Assembly (NCBI RefSeq): GCF_030272615.1 | Contig: NC_081411.1 | Location: 825,402,397-825,466,396 of the forward strand | Length of the DNA: 64,000 nt | Reading direction: 5' to 3' | Source of the DNA: Cryptomeria japonica | Taxonomy: Eukaryota > Streptophyta > Pinopsida > Cupressales > Cupressaceae | Part shown: positions 49,385 through 62,076 of the stretch, in pieces | Numbering within the stretch: position 1 is the stretch's first letter | How the letters are laid out: each line of letters opens with the position of its first letter | Position numbers and translations under genes: made by a program | The notes under the pieces: generated by a model | The model's database searches: none | Told to the model about the DNA's origin: nothing | Seen by the model: only the letters and a program-made list of their open reading frames with translations

Positions 49385-50168
49385 TGTTGGCATTATACAC
49401 TCAAATGAGAATAGTTGATGTTGTCATTGATGGCAACCAACTGGTAACACAATTCACTGCTTACACTAGCAATAGATATCATCTACCAGCACCGACAGGG
49501 ACAACAAGATTATTCTCACCGACACCCAATCTACACTGACAAAAGATCTTACTAGCACCCCATCCGACATGGAAATTATATTGTTTTGTATTGTAATTAT
49601 ATTGTATAGCCGATATGATGTATTGTAAAGACTCATATATGTATGAGATATTATAGGTCATTTTGAAGAATGAAAAAGTATGTATGGTATGTAAGCGAAG
49701 GAAGGATATGTAATTAGGTAATGAATATGAGAGCAAATATTTGTACATGCATTGTGATGTAATAATTTTGATGAGCGAATAAGAGTAGAGCAGAGCGAAG
49801 AAAGGTTTATGGTAGAGGTATTTGATAGAGCTTGAACCAGTACTTAATCCAGCATTGCAGATGCTATTTTGAGCAGTACATTGTCATTGGATTTAATTAT
49901 CCAATTGTATAGTTAGTGTGACTCCTTTTTGTGATTGAGCAGTGAGCTCTAGGCTGTTGGCCTTCCTGCATGTGCAGACCTCTATTGTATCAGTAATATT
50001 TATTCATATTGGCCAGTGAGTAAATATTGTGGGTCACAAATCCCACTGAGGTTTTTCCCCTACTAGGTTTCCTCACCAAAAATATGTGTTATGGTGTGCA
50101 TTCATTTAGACACTGATTTACTCCCCCCACCACTCTCAATGCCTTTGGGACTGATCAAGTATCTAACA
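49385..50168 (+). repeat. 3' LTR of element F
   Basis: Starts TGTTGGCATTATACACTC and ends ...GTATCTAACA. Shorter than the 5' LTR, mainly because of a missing stretch near 50105, where the 5' copy has extra sequence around 44130-44230. Confidence 0.9.
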
Positions 50169-50173
50169 AGATT
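50169..50173. repeat. Right target-site duplication of element F
   Basis: AGATT; partner of AGCTT at 43406-43410. Confidence 0.7.
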
Positions 50174-50456
50174 AAGATTTAATATGTTGAACTAAGACAG
50201 ATAGAGTTACTGATGCTAAAGGAAAAGAAGTGAGTGAAATTGTTGTCTGAGAGCTGAAGAGAAAGACACTTGAAGTATTTGTAAGTGAAGATCATACCAG
50301 TAAGGAGAAGCAGGGTAAATTGGTGTAAGGAATAAACCAGAAGAGTGAGCATAGAATGTAGAGGCGACAAACTGTAAGAAGTAGTAACTAATAGAGAGTG
50401 ACCAAGTGCGATTTGATTTCAGCCGAATAGAGGGAGAGAAGATTAGGGAGAGTTAG
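50174..50456 (+). repeat. 3' LTR of element E, part 2
   Basis: Sequence lying between the right end of F and the left end of G. It matches neither F nor G and fills the position expected for the middle of the E LTR. No ORF. The last five bases (GTTAG, 50452-50456) are the left duplication of G. Confidence 0.6.
50452..50456. repeat. Left target-site duplication of element G
   Basis: GTTAG here against GTTAT at 61538-61542, four of five bases the same. Confidence 0.65.
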
Positions 50457-51700
50457 TGTTGGCATTATGGATGAATTGATTATGTGTTGCATTGATGTTT
50501 TTTTATTGATGTCAACACTAGTTGCTATGGTTGGTTACTGGCAAATAGGTTTTGGTTAGCGGTAGAAGATCTAGTGTTACCGACAGAAGGGACTATCTAT
50601 TGGACACCTCTAGCATGTTTAGATCAATGCAATTTGTCTGATTTTATGTGTTACATACTTTTGGAGCATGCTTTTGGTCAGTTGGTATTGACTTGATAAT
50701 TAGATGCTATCACACACTCTTGTAAACCCTTACTAGCATGAGTTTAAGGTTTAACTGGCAGAGCTTTCACTCAGAAATCTTGACAGGATTCATAAGTGGT
50801 GTTGGTGTGGCTTCTAGATGGAATTCAAGATGCTGAAGATTTTCTTTGATCATGCCTCAACTAATTGAAGACATTTCTTTAGCATGGTGGACCCAGATTA
50901 GGTCTGGTGCCTATCCAAGTTATGGACTGGTATCATGTTAACGTGTTCTCTACATGTTACCGGGATAATTTATTGATTGGTTATTGTTATTTTGGTCTTA
51001 AGCCGATATGGCATATCATTGTAATATGGATGTATGTTATGATATTATTATAATATCATTTAGGTGGCTGACCTAATTGGTTTAGGCCTTAGGGTTGGTA
51101 TAAATTGATGTAAGATCTCATTGTAAATCATATATTCGTTGTCGTGGAATGTAATATCATATGCAAAGGATAATTGGTCGATCATAGGTGATCGAATTGG
51201 GATTAAGGAAGAGGTCAAAGGCCTCTGATATTGAGCTTAACCAAGACTATAATCAGGCATGGTAGATGCTATCTCTGGTAGTTCATTATTATGGATTATT
51301 GTCCATTTATCTTGAGGTGGTTATAACCTCTCTATAGTTAGTGAGACTCTTTTGTAATGAGCAATACACTCTAGGAAGTGTGCCTTCCTACATGTGTGGG
51401 CCCCTCATTGTATCACATACTTTTTGGAGAAGTATCATCTGATTGTGGGTAGACTTGCCACCATGGTTTTTCCCTTTCTGGGTTTTCCACATATAAATCA
51501 TGGTGTTATGTGCAATGGTTGCATTGTGTTGATTATATATTTTATAGTTAAGTTGTATTATTTACCGATATTTGTTCCTGCTATTCTGGTACTTAATGTT
51601 TATGTGATCCAGTTAAAGGTTATTAAGCGATTTGGTTGATATAATCTATTAACAACTGATTCACCCCCCCCCTCTTAGTTGTTCATTGGTTATCTGAATA
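50457..51700 (+). repeat. 5' LTR of element G
   Basis: Begins TGTTGGCATTATGGATG and ends ...TATCTGAATA directly before the primer site. It is 1,244 bp long and matches 60300-61537 (1,238 bp) with scattered differences. Confidence 0.92.
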
Positions 51701-51714
51701 ATTGGTATCAGATC
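51701..51714 (+). other. Primer-binding site of element G
   Basis: ATTGGTATCAGATC; initiator-Met type with one changed base (AGATC for AGAGC). Confidence 0.85.
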
Positions 51715-51758
51715 TTTGGTCCTCTTTTGCAGAAGCTTAACCTCTTGAGGTAGATCCT

Positions 51759-53684
51759 ATGACAGCTAACACTTGAAACCCTCTAGCAACTATTTTCAAA
51801 AGAGAAATCCCTAAGCTTGATGGAACAAATTATGGGATATGGAAAATTCAAATGGAGACTCATCTTAGATGTCTTGGAAAGGATATTTGGGAGATTACTA
51901 AGAAAGGATACACACCTTATGATCCAGTATTTGGCAATCCTACTCCTACAGACCTGGACAAGAATATTGAAAATGATTGCAGAGCTAGAGAAGCCCTCTT
52001 GTGTGCACTTACTGATCAGCAAATCATGGGATTGATTGGTAAATCATTGGCAAAGGTTCTGTGGGATAAATTGAAAACTCTAAATGAAGGTGATCCTACT
52101 GTCAAAATTGCTAAACTTGATGGTTATCGGGTAAGGTATGAAAACTTGAAGACAAAAGATAATGAAAGAATTGTTGTGTTTATGGAAAGAGTAAATGATA
52201 TTGTTATGGGAATTCAATGTTATGGAGGATCTCTAAGTGAAGATGAAATAGTTTCCAAATCCTTGAGAGCTCTTCCACCAGCTTACAAGATGAAGGCAAT
52301 TGTATTTAATGAGCTGAGAATAATAGAAAACACTTCAGTTAACAGAGACATTCTGATTGGGAAATTATCTGCTTTTGAGATTCAAGAATCTGGACCTTCT
52401 AGAGCTGTAAAGTCTAAACCTTCTTTTCATGCATCATCATCATCATCTACCAGCAAAAGTGATTTGAAAGCCTTATATGCAAAAGAATTAGAAGACGAGA
52501 GGAAAGAAGATGAAGAATTTGAGCAACTTGAAGCCTTATTTGCTAGAAGAGTGCCTAAAGCACCGACAGGAAGTAAGTAAGAAGGAAAAGAACCTTTTAA
52601 ATCTTTTACATGTAATAAGATTGGTCATTTTGCATCTAGATGTCCTAAAAGGAATGCAATATTTGTAGAAAGAGTTAAGAAATCATTTAGGCCTAATCAG
52701 AATGGATATAGATTCAAGAAAAGTAAACAATGCTACATAGCGAATGAGGAGGGAGCAAGTGATGACTCTGAGGATAAACCAACAACAAATTCTACTAGTG
52801 TATCTAGCAATGGAAAGGAATGGGTGTTCTATGCTTTAAAGGAAGATGGACCGAAATCGGCTATCATGAATGAAGAAAAGGCCCTGCCAAAAAAATTTGA
52901 ATATAAGGATGAATGGGTAACTGATAGTGGATGGTCACATCATATGACTGGAGATAAAATAAAAAATTTGTCCCTGCAATAATACAATGGTGGTCAAGTC
53001 AGATTTGGAGATGACAAAGCATGTATGATCAAAGGTAGAGGTATTATTTCCTTGGATAATAAGCATAATACTGATAATGTCTATTATGTAGAAGGTTTAA
53101 AGCATAATCTCTTAAGTGTTGGTCAGTTGGTAGACAAGGGTTTCCAACTTTAGTTTAAAGATAGAAAATGCAAAATCATTAACAAAACTGGTTTGGAGAT
53201 TACAACCGGTACTCAGACTGGAGGTAATATATTTCACTTGAATACTGGTAATAAGACATGTTTGTTTTCTCATATTGATGAGAGTTGGTTATGGAATAAG
53301 AGGTTGTGTCATGTTAATTTTGATTGTATTATTAATATCAGTTCAACAAAGACAGTTAGAGATATACCTAAGATTATGAAGCTTCATAATCGAGTATGTA
53401 AGGAATGTCAATTGGGAAAGCAAGTTAATACTTCTTTTAAGAGCATACATGATAGATCTAATGATGTACTTAATTTGATTCACAATGACTTATGTGGTCC
53501 TGCAAGGACTAGAAGCTTTCAAGGAGATAGGTATTTCATGGTAATAATATATGATTATTCTAGAATGGTGTGGGTGACTTCTCTTAGGGAGAAGTCTGAA
53601 GCCTTTGAGAAATTCAAGATCTTTAAAGAAAAGGTTGAAACAAAAACTAGATTGAAAATCAAATGTCTAAGATTAGATCAAGGC
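51759..53684 (+). pseudogene. Element G gag, protease and integrase N-terminal part
   Basis: Gag starts at ATG 51759; a stop follows after five codons and the frame then continues through IPKLDGTNYGIWKIQMETHL (51810). The UBN2-type core (51852-52580) includes VLWDKLKTLNEGDPTVKIAK and SEDEIVSKSLRALPPAYKMK. The zinc knuckle FTCNKIGHFASRCPKR (52605) lacks the first Cys. Protease is WVTDSGWSHHMTGD (52917). Pre-integrase is WNKRLCHVNFD and CKECQLGK. Integrase has LIHNDLCGPA and CLRLDQG, then is cut at 53684 by solo LTR C. Stops at about 52578 (SK-stop-EGKEP), 52981 and 53152. Confidence 0.9.
53680..53684. repeat. Left target-site duplication of solo LTR C
   Basis: AAGGC here and AAGGT at 57845-57849. 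Removing C plus one copy restores the integrase reading frame. Confidence 0.75.
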
Positions 53685-54375
53685 TGTCATGCCCAAAATT
53701 TAGGGCAAGAACGGGAAATTTTTTTTTTTTAAAAACCATAACTTAGAACATCAATTTGACTAATTTTGAAAATATCCTACATGTTATGCTTTAACTAAGT
53801 TTAGAGTTAACTAGCTCAAGTACCCAGAAGTATTGAAATAAGAGCGGAGTTATAAAGATTAGTTTTACTTGTCCAACTTATGTAGTAAATTAAACTAGGG
53901 CAACTAAAAGGCCCATTAAGAGACTTTTAGGATTGAATTTCCCTAGGGGTTTAATCTTCAGACATCTAAATTAAAACTAATTAAAAGTCTATAATATTCT
54001 ACAGTTTTCAATTTATAACTATTTCAACCCCCTTTTTTTTTGACTCACAATTAAATAATAGTTGTGTTAAAATTAAATTCAATTATCTCAATAATATAAA
54101 TATTAATCCCGCTATCCTTTATTTTATAACATCTCAATAGTCTCAACTAAACAAATAAGGAGTAATGTTTATTCCTTTTAATATTTAATCCTTAATCATT
54201 TTTTTTTTCTTTATTTATAAAAAGGGTAAGCATTTTTTTTTTTTAATATTTAATTCATATCAACACCATTTTTATAATTATATATATATATATTTTACAT
54301 CTCCACATAACCCTAACCCTTTTCTTTATTTCCTCTTTATATATATATTTTTTTTCATTACTCTTTACTTATTTA

Positions 54376-54700
54376 CCCTAGCCCTAACCGGGCTAGGGTT
54401 CCATCTTATTTTCTTTGTTTGTAGGGGAGCTCGGGCGGCAACCATGGTGGGATCAGCCGAGTTGCAACAGGGAGGCGGTGACGAGTTTAGCAGTGGGCGG
54501 CGTAAGTGGAAGAGGCAGATGGTGGGAACTTGCTCCCCATAGAGACGACGACGCCGTCGCTGTGGGTCACCGCCCACAGTGGAGGCCGAGGCCTTCCACT
54601 GTTTGTTGCGGCCCACAGTGGCAGCTGTGGCCGCCACTAGGGAGCCCATGCCCACTGTGTATAAGGGCCGCCCTGTGGGGTAACCGCAGGGGCCGAGCCC
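54376..54700 (-). repeat. GC-rich block in solo LTR C
   Basis: The position corresponds to the GC-rich blocks of L. It shares the CACTGTGG/CCACAGTGG theme (ACCGCCCACAGTGGAGGCCG, CGGCCCACAGTGGCAGC) but has otherwise diverged and rearranged. Short ORFs on both strands are readings of this block. Confidence 0.75.
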
Positions 54701-54770
54701 AATAAGTTTTATTTTATTTTTTAAATTTTTTTTTGTTTTATTTAAAACAAAATTTAATTTGTTACATTTT

Positions 54771-54837
54771 AAAAAATATATATATAATTATATATTTATA
54801 TATATATATATATATATATATAATTATATATTTATAT

Positions 54838-54890
<53 letters not shown>

Positions 54891-54916
54891 AATATATACA
54901 TACATACATACATACA

Positions 54917-54995
<79 letters not shown>
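54771..54995. repeat. Compound microsatellite in solo LTR C
   Basis: (TA)n with AATATATATA interruptions, then about 12 units of CATA (54896-54945), then a long (TA)n. The low-complexity Tyr-Ile frames read from it are not genes. Confidence 0.97.
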
Positions 54996-54997
<2 letters not shown>

Positions 54998-57849
54998 CAT
55001 TTTTACATACATGCAGGCATAAATACATTATTTTTATTTTGGTGATCATTATTCTGATTTTAGATATATAAACAAAATAAATGGATTAATACTTTCCTAA
55101 TTCATTTACAGCAAGGGTATATTTTTTTTCTAAGCAATAACTATACAAGTATTTTATTTCTTCCTTCTGCTATATACATGACTAGATTTATTAGTTTTAC
55201 CAGCAACTAAATAATTTAGATTTTATTTAATTAAGACTATATTAGAATAGCGAATATCATTTTTGAAATAAATAATTTTACAGACTTTGCAAAAGAAAAC
55301 CTACAACAATTAATAAAAGACAGATTTATTTTATCCTAGGCATAAAGTAACAGACTGATCATAGTTAATTTCACACAGCAAATTTAACGAGTTAAAATCT
55401 TACATTTACTAGATAAACTATCTATATAGATACTAATTTATGAAATAAATGAAAGGATAATTTTCTAGAAATTATTTTGTTCTAAAGTGCATTTACAGAA
55501 AACAGAATTTAAATGATTTATATGCAGCCTATAATATGCATGCAACACTAATCTCATTATTTTTTTTTTATTTTTTTTTATTTTGAATGCATACAAATTA
55601 AGTAACTTTCTTGCTTTGCAATTTAATACAAAAAAAATTACACATCAGATATAACATTTTGAGCTTTGGAAAAATTCTAAATTTATAAATGCACAAATTC
55701 TTTTCTGCAATAAATAGCATACTAAAATATTAAAACTCTTTTCTTTTAAAAGGAAACGTATTTCAAGATAACACTTTTATCACTATACAATGGGTCTCTC
55801 ATTACCAACAAATGAGGACCCCTTTTTGTTTCTTTCAAATAAAAATTATATTTACAAATAAATTTCCTACAACCAATAACTCCTGCAACCTTCCAATTGT
55901 CCTACTCTTTTCTTCCGACAATCCTGCAATGTAAATCAAATCTATGACCATGGAGTGCTCACCTCCCAGCCTAGGCTAATTGGTAGCCACCCTTGAGCTC
56001 AGAGAACCAAGCCCTAGACGGGAAAAAAACATGCAAACACAAAAGGGACAGAATGCACACAACTCAGACACACTCCCATCCTGGCTACACTGCACCACAC
56101 TTTGGTGATGACCTTTTTAAGGGTGGTAGTGGACAAATACCCTGAAGAGAACTACAAGTATGGAAAACATGTAGCCACCTCATGGCACAACAAATACATC
56201 AAGAATTGCAACCCCTTATTCCTTATGCCCCCAAAGGCATTCTAGCCTTATTTCCCTCCTTATGACTCCCATTGCACAAACAGGCCATGCAGCAAGGGTC
56301 ACACAAAAATCCCTTGTGATCGCTCTCATAATGAGAGTCTCTCACTCGAGGGTTGTCACTGCTACCACCCATAAGATCCTCCTCTCTCCCAAGAGTAAGA
56401 GGTCTTGATGACTCCCAAAAACACATACAAAACATAATACAAAATACCAAATGAAATTCCCAAAAGGACATACAAAGAAGCAAATCTTTTACACCAACAT
56501 ACTTTCAAACACATGCAAAAAGAAGAAACCATTTTAAGAAGAATACCACCAACCTTAATCTGCCCAAAGGTAGGTTAGTTTTGTTGAGGATGAGCTGCCC
56601 AATTCCATGGTTCTTCTCCTTCTACCCTTAGCCAAAATTCTCTATTCGAAATCTACTCTATTCTTTTCAAAATTTCTCTTGTCTCCAAAAATGGAGAGTG
56701 GGTGATTACCCACAAATTTTCTAATTCTTGCTTAAGAAGCCCATTGTGAGAGTTCTCACAAGTTTCTAAAAACTAAAGAGGAAGGTAAGATAGAATGGGA
56801 AAGGGAACTCTCATTTGAAAAGGAAAGTTTACAACTAGGTTCAAACTTCTAATTTCAATTTTCGCACAACTTAGAAAAGTCAATTTTTAGGGTGTCTAAA
56901 AGGTCACTTAGGAGTAGAAACTTGCCTTAAATTACCCCTAACCCATAGGTATACCTTATGGGCTTTAGGAAACCCTATTAAACTACCCCTAGGTGTTCAT
57001 TTAACCCTTTTTAAACCCCTCTGAAGTTTATTTTCGGGTCAAACCTACGTTGACCACCCCCAAAGATTCTTTACCCAAGGTATTTATGGCATCACGTTAC
57101 ATTAATTGAAAAAGCTATAGTTGAACACTTTCCCACCAAGAGACAAAAATAAAAATTCAAACTTAAATCCACACATGTGTCAAGTGACATAAAGAAAACA
57201 CTTTTACAATTTAATACATGAAATCGTCTCTTGTGGATTTTACACAAATCAATTAAATAACACTTAACACACATGCATCATATACTATTATGAATAAAAT
57301 ACAACACAAACAGGGTGTTGTCTCTCCAAATAGATAAACCCTGGCTTACAAACATACATAGGTCTAGGTTTGGTTCTCCATAATATTTCCATGGTCACAT
57401 GGATAACTTCCTGCGCATCTCAATTTACACATTAGTACTTTCAAATATCCACATATAATATAATTCAAAGGAATAATAATACACGTCATCACTTGCATAC
57501 AATTTACATATGAACAAATTAAATACATCTTTTATCCAAGCAATTTCACATAAGCAATTCATCCTAATTCTCATAAACTTAAACATACATCATAATTCTA
57601 TTATCATAGTAAAGTCTTGCAATTTCAATAATGACATTTATCACCACAATTTCATCTTATTAAAAAATCATGTAGTGTTCTATCTCATAAAGCATATAAA
57701 TAAATCATCAATACATAGCAATGTTATCCAAATCCTAAAATCATATAAGCTCTAAATTCCAAAATGCATCAAAATAAAGTATCCATAATAGTCTCAATAT
57801 AAAGACCATTGAAATGTCAGACCGAGTCGAGGTGAGGCCTCACAAAGGT

Positions 57850-59953
57850 GGTGATTTCATTTCTCATGAATTTAATAGTTATTGTGAGACAAATAGAATT
57901 AGGATATAGTTATCTGCACCTAGGACTCCTCAGCATAATGGAGTAGTGGAAAGAAAGAATAGAACCATTTTGGATGCAGCAAGAACTATGATCATGGAAA
58001 CCAAATTGCCTCACATCTACTGGAGAGAAGCAGTGATTACAACAGTCTACACATTCAACAGAGTTCACATCAAAGGTGACATCGGTAAGACCCCTTATGA
58101 ATTATGGTTTAGACATGAACCTACTGTTAAATATTTCAAAATTTTTGGAAGTAAATGTTATATCAAAAGGGATGATTCAATTGGGAAGTTTGATCCTAGA
58201 TGTGATGAAGGAGTATTTCTTGGTTATTCAATTGAAAGAAAATCATATAGATGTTATAACAAAATATTTCAAAAAAAAGTGGAGAGCGCTAATGTGAAAG
58301 TGGATGAGCAATACAGAAATCAATCTGTATCATATGATAAGGAATCGATGGTGGAAATGCTCATAATTGTACTGACAATGCCTCAATTGGTACAAGAAAC
58401 TGAAATGGTTACACCAGTACAATTAGAAAATTCAACTGTGACTGATGATCAGAGTAGTGAACCTGAAGTTCAGAAGACACCAAGGTATGTAAGATTAAAT
58501 CATTCTAAAGATCAAATCATTGGAGATAGAAACAAGGGAGTTATGACAAGAAGAAGACTGACAAATAAAGAGGTATGTCTTATTTCTCAAATTGAATCGG
58601 CATCTGTTATTGAAGCTTGTAAAGATAAACATTGGTTAAAGGTTATGGAAGTTGAGTTAGATTAGATAGAGAAGAATGAGACTTGGAATTTAGTTCCCCA
58701 GCCTAAAAATAAGAATGTTATTGGAACTAAATAGGTTTTTAGGAATAAGCTGAATGAGGATGGTCAAGTTGTAAGAAACAAGGCTAGATTGGTTTGTAAA
58801 GGATATTCTCAAATGGAAGGAATTGATTATGGTGAGACATTTTCACCTATAGCTAGAATTGAAGCTGTTAGACTATATCTTGCCTATGCAACTTATAAGA
58901 ACTATAAGGTCTATCAAATGGATGTTAAATGTGCATTTTTAAATGGTGAACTTGAGGAAGAAGTATACATTGAACAACCTGATGGATTTTCACTGATAGA
59001 TGATAAATATATGGTTCGCAGATTGAAGAAAGCCTTATATGGATTAACAAGCTCCTAGAGCTTGGTATGCAAGGTTGGATAAATATCTTTTGAAGCTCAG
59101 TTTTACTAAAGGCAGTGCTAATAGTAATTTATATTATAAGATCACTGATGATGATATTCTGATTATTGAAGTATTTGTTGATGATATCATTTTTGGAGGA
59201 GAAGATAAATTGTGCATGGAATTTTCTAATAATATGAAGAATGAATTTGAAATGTCCATGATTGGTGAGATGAGATTTTTCTTAGGTTTCTAGATTACTC
59301 AAACTGACAAAGGCATTTTTATCTATCAAACTAAGTATCTGAGGGAATTGTTGAAGAAGTTTGGTATGGATAATTCCAAACTGGTAAGTACTCCTATGGT
59401 GAAAAGTGAGAAATTATCTATCAAGGATACATCTACAATGGTAAATCCGACAAGGTATAAGTCTATGATTGGTGGCTTGTTATATCTAACTTAGACTAGA
59501 CTAGATATTATGAATGCAATAAGTATTTTTTCAAGATATCAAAGTAATCCTAAAGAAAATCATGAATGTGCAGTAAAGAGGATACTCTAGTATTTGCAAG
59601 GAACAACAAAATATGACTTTTGGTATTCTAGATATGATGATTTCACTTTATGTGCATATACTGATTTAGATTGGGCAGGAGATATTGATGATAGGAAGAG
59701 AACTTCTAGTGGAGCATTATTTCTTGGAAAGAAATTAGTTTCATGGATCAGCAGAAAATAGTCATGCATTTCTTTATCTACTGCAGAAGTTGAGTATGTT
59801 GCAGCATTAACTGTGGATGAATCAAATGTTGAAGGATATCAAGGTAAATTATAGTGAACCGATAGTTATCATTTGACTAAACCATTGTCTAAGGATTCAT
59901 TTAAGTATTTGAGAGACAGGTTAGGGGTTTTTACCCTTCTGGTAGAGACTTGA
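57850..59953 (+). pseudogene. Element G integrase C-terminal part, RT and RNase H
   Basis: The integrase continues GDFISHEFNSYC and TPQHNGVVERKNR (catalytic Glu). RT starts around ETWNLVPQPKNKNVIGTK (58680) and runs through [32 protein letters not shown] (58915) and the intact active site VFVDDIIFGGED (59172). Stops: 58663 (LD-stop-IEKNE, Gln expected) and 58732 (GTK-stop-VFRNK, where Trp is expected). A frameshift near 59046 in GL-KQAPRAW comes from a loss of two bases. RNase H has [19 protein letters not shown] (59658) and STAEVEYVAA. About 150 bp are then deleted near 59875, removing the CDNTSA region, before PLSKDSFKYLRDRLGV. Confidence 0.9.
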
Positions 59954-60299
59954 TTGATGCAGTTTGTCATTAGTCTTAAATGCATTATCAGAGATATTAT
60001 TCATTTCAATACTGATGTGTGGCGCTACTACTCAGGGGGAGTAGTCAGCTTTGAGATTCAAAGGTTTATATTCTTTCTTTGATATTTTTGTTAGACTTTT
60101 GGCATTAATGTCAAAGGGGGAGAGATAGTGATGTGAAAAATAAATTTAAAATTTTACAGAGATATTATTCATAGGGAAAGAGTTATTGATATTCAAGAGA
60201 TTGTTGGTTGTCTTCCATAGGGGGAGACTTGTTTGGTATTTTTTTGGTACTCAGATGTTTTTCACATCTAGTGTTTCCATCAATGCCAAAGGGGGAGAT
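59954..60299 (+). other. 3' untranslated part of G with four polypurine tracts
   Basis: CTCAGGGGGAGTAG (60034), TCAAAGGGGGAGAG (60111), CATAGGGGGAGACT (60217) and CCAAAGGGGGAGATT (60285-60299). Only the last touches the LTR. No ORF. Confidence 0.75.
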
Positions 60300-61537
60300 T
60301 GTTGGCATTATGGATGAATTGATTATGTGTTGCATTGATGTTTTGTCATTGATGTCAACACTAGCTATTATGGTTGGTTACCGACAGATAGGTTTTGGTT
60401 ACTGGTAGAAGATCTAGTGTTACCGACACAAGGCACTATCTGTTGGACACTTTCGGCATGTTTGGATCAATGGAGTATGTTTGATTTTATGTGTTACATG
60501 CTTCTTGAGCATGTTTTAGTTAGTTGGTATTGACTTGGTAATTGGATTCTATCACACATTCTTGTAAACCTTTACCAACGTGAGTTTAAGGTTTAACCAT
60601 CAGAGCTTTCACTGAGAAATCTTGACAGGATGCATAAGTGGTGTTGGTGTCACTTCTAGATAGAATTCAAGATGTTGAAGATGTTCTTTGATCATGTCTC
60701 AACTGATTAAAGACATTTATTTGGTGTGGTGGACCCAATTTAGGTTTGGTGTCTATCTAGGTTATGGACCGGTATCATGTTAACGTGTTCTCTACATGTT
60801 ACCGAGCTGATTTATGGATTGGTTATTGTTGTTTTGGTCTTAAGATGACATGGCATATTACTGTAATATGGATGTATGTAATGATCTTATTGTAATATCT
60901 TTTAGGTGGCCGACCTAATTGGCTTAGGCTTAGGGTTGGTATAAATTGATGTAAGATCTCATTGTAGATCATATATTTGTGTTTGTGGAATGTAATATCA
61001 TATGCGAAGGAGATTTGGTCGATCATAGGTGATCAAATTGGGATTAAGGAAAAGGGAAAAGGTCTCTGGTATTGAGCGTAACCAGGACTATAATCAGGCA
61101 TGGTAGATTCTATCTCTAACAATTCATTATTATGGATTGTTGTCCATTTATCTTGAGGTGGTTATAACCTCTCTGCAGTCAGTGAGACTCTTTTGTAATG
61201 GGCAGTACGCTCTAGGCAGTCTGCCTTCCTGCATGTGCAGGCCCCTCATTGTATCACATACTTTCTGCAAAAGTATCATCTAACTGTGGGTAGGCTTCCC
61301 ATCATGTTTTTTCCCTTTCCATTTTTTCCACGTACAAATCATGGTGTTATGTGATATGGTTTCATTGTGCTGATTATTTGTTTTATTGTTAATTTGTATT
61401 GTTTATCGGTATTTGTTTCTGCTATTTTGGTACTTAATGTTTATGTGATCTAGTTAAAGGTTATTAAGTGGTTTGGTTGATATAATCTAACAACTGATTC
61501 ACCCACCCCTCTCAGTTGTTCACCAATTATCCTAATA
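60300..61537 (+). repeat. 3' LTR of element G
   Basis: Starts TGTTGGCATTATGGATG and ends ...TTATCCTAATA. The duplication GTTAT follows. Confidence 0.92.
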
Positions 61538-61542
61538 GTTAT

Positions 61543-62076
61543 TACTAGCAAGAAGGCTAAGTTGCAGTGTGTGTTGACTAGATATAAACTGGTAAGATAG
61601 AAACCAACAATGCAAAGCTTTGAAAGGTTGTAAAACTTCATTTGTAGCAAGGATTCCAATTATGTATCTGAGTGTTTTGTATTTTTTACACTGAGTAGGT
61701 TCTTAGTGCAGGGGTTGTAGCTCCTCTAGGTTGTAGCCTATAAATTGTGCAAGGGTTGGTGCTCCTTAGGTTGGTGCCTTAAAATTTATAATAAGATCTT
61801 TTTATTGTGAGGCTGGATTGGAGCAGAAGATCTCCAACAACTATTCTCACCGAGGTTTTTCCCACATTGGGTTTTCCTCGTGCATCAGGTGTTGTGTTTC
61901 ATCTTCATGCGTGTGAAGTATTAACCCTTTAGTTATTTCCCTACATACATTGTTTGCATTATTTTGGTAACCGGTCTGCATCTTGTGTATTTCATATCAA
62001 ACCAATATGTCTTTGATTAAAAAGAAATTGTTTAAATCACTTATTCACCCCTCTCAGTGATCCATTGTGTCCAACA
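61543..62076 (+). repeat. 3' LTR of element E, part 3
   Basis: Contains the usual late-LTR pattern (CACCGAGGTTTTTCCCAC, then CACCCCTCTCAGTG) and ends GTGTCCAACA. The terminal CCAACA is the inverse of the TGTTGG that starts part 1 at 42501. The tandem phrase GGTTGTAGC/GGTTGGTGC with CTCCT (61705-61785) recurs inverted in the LTR at the right edge. Confidence 0.75.

Larger units (their letters stand above)
43411..50168 (+). mobile_element. Element F: complete pol-less LTR element of the D/F family
   Basis: LTRs at 43411-44306 and 49385-50168, primer site, ORF1 (gag C-terminus-like), ORF2 (unknown, about 1,130 codons), two or three polypurine tracts, and a near-perfect 5-bp duplication. No RT, integrase, RNase H or protease is present in any frame. 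Element D has the same order in its surviving part, so this is a family and not a one-off deletion. F depends on enzymes from elsewhere. Its primer site and polypurine tract match those of E, and it sits inside the LTR of E. Confidence 0.88.
53685..57844 (-). repeat. Solo LTR C of the L family, reverse orientation
   Basis: On the minus strand it begins TGTGAGGCCTCACC (57844) and ends TTTGGGCATGACA (53685), the same ends as the 3' LTR of L. Colinear matches to L continue along its length, for example TAGCCTAGGCTGGGAGGTGAG and GCCCATAAGGTATACCT. There is no internal element sequence and a 5-bp duplication flanks it, so it is a solo LTR left by LTR-LTR recombination. It is visibly more diverged from the L LTRs than they are from each other. 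It carries a GC-rich block at 54376-54700 and microsatellites at 54771-54995. Confidence 0.9.
50457..61537 (+). mobile_element. Element G: Ty1/copia element carrying a solo LTR insertion
   Basis: LTRs 50457-51700 and 60300-61537, primer site ATTGGTATCAGATC at 51701, gag-pol 51759-53684 continued at 57850-59953, and polypurine tract at 60287-60299. The host frame reads CLRLDQG up to 53684 and resumes GDFISHEFN at 57850. The 4.16-kb solo LTR C lies between. Without C the element is about 6.9 kb. Confidence 0.92.

Noticed and set aside
57510-57755. 81-codon Ile/Asn/His-rich ORF
   Set aside because: AT-rich antisense reading inside solo LTR C.
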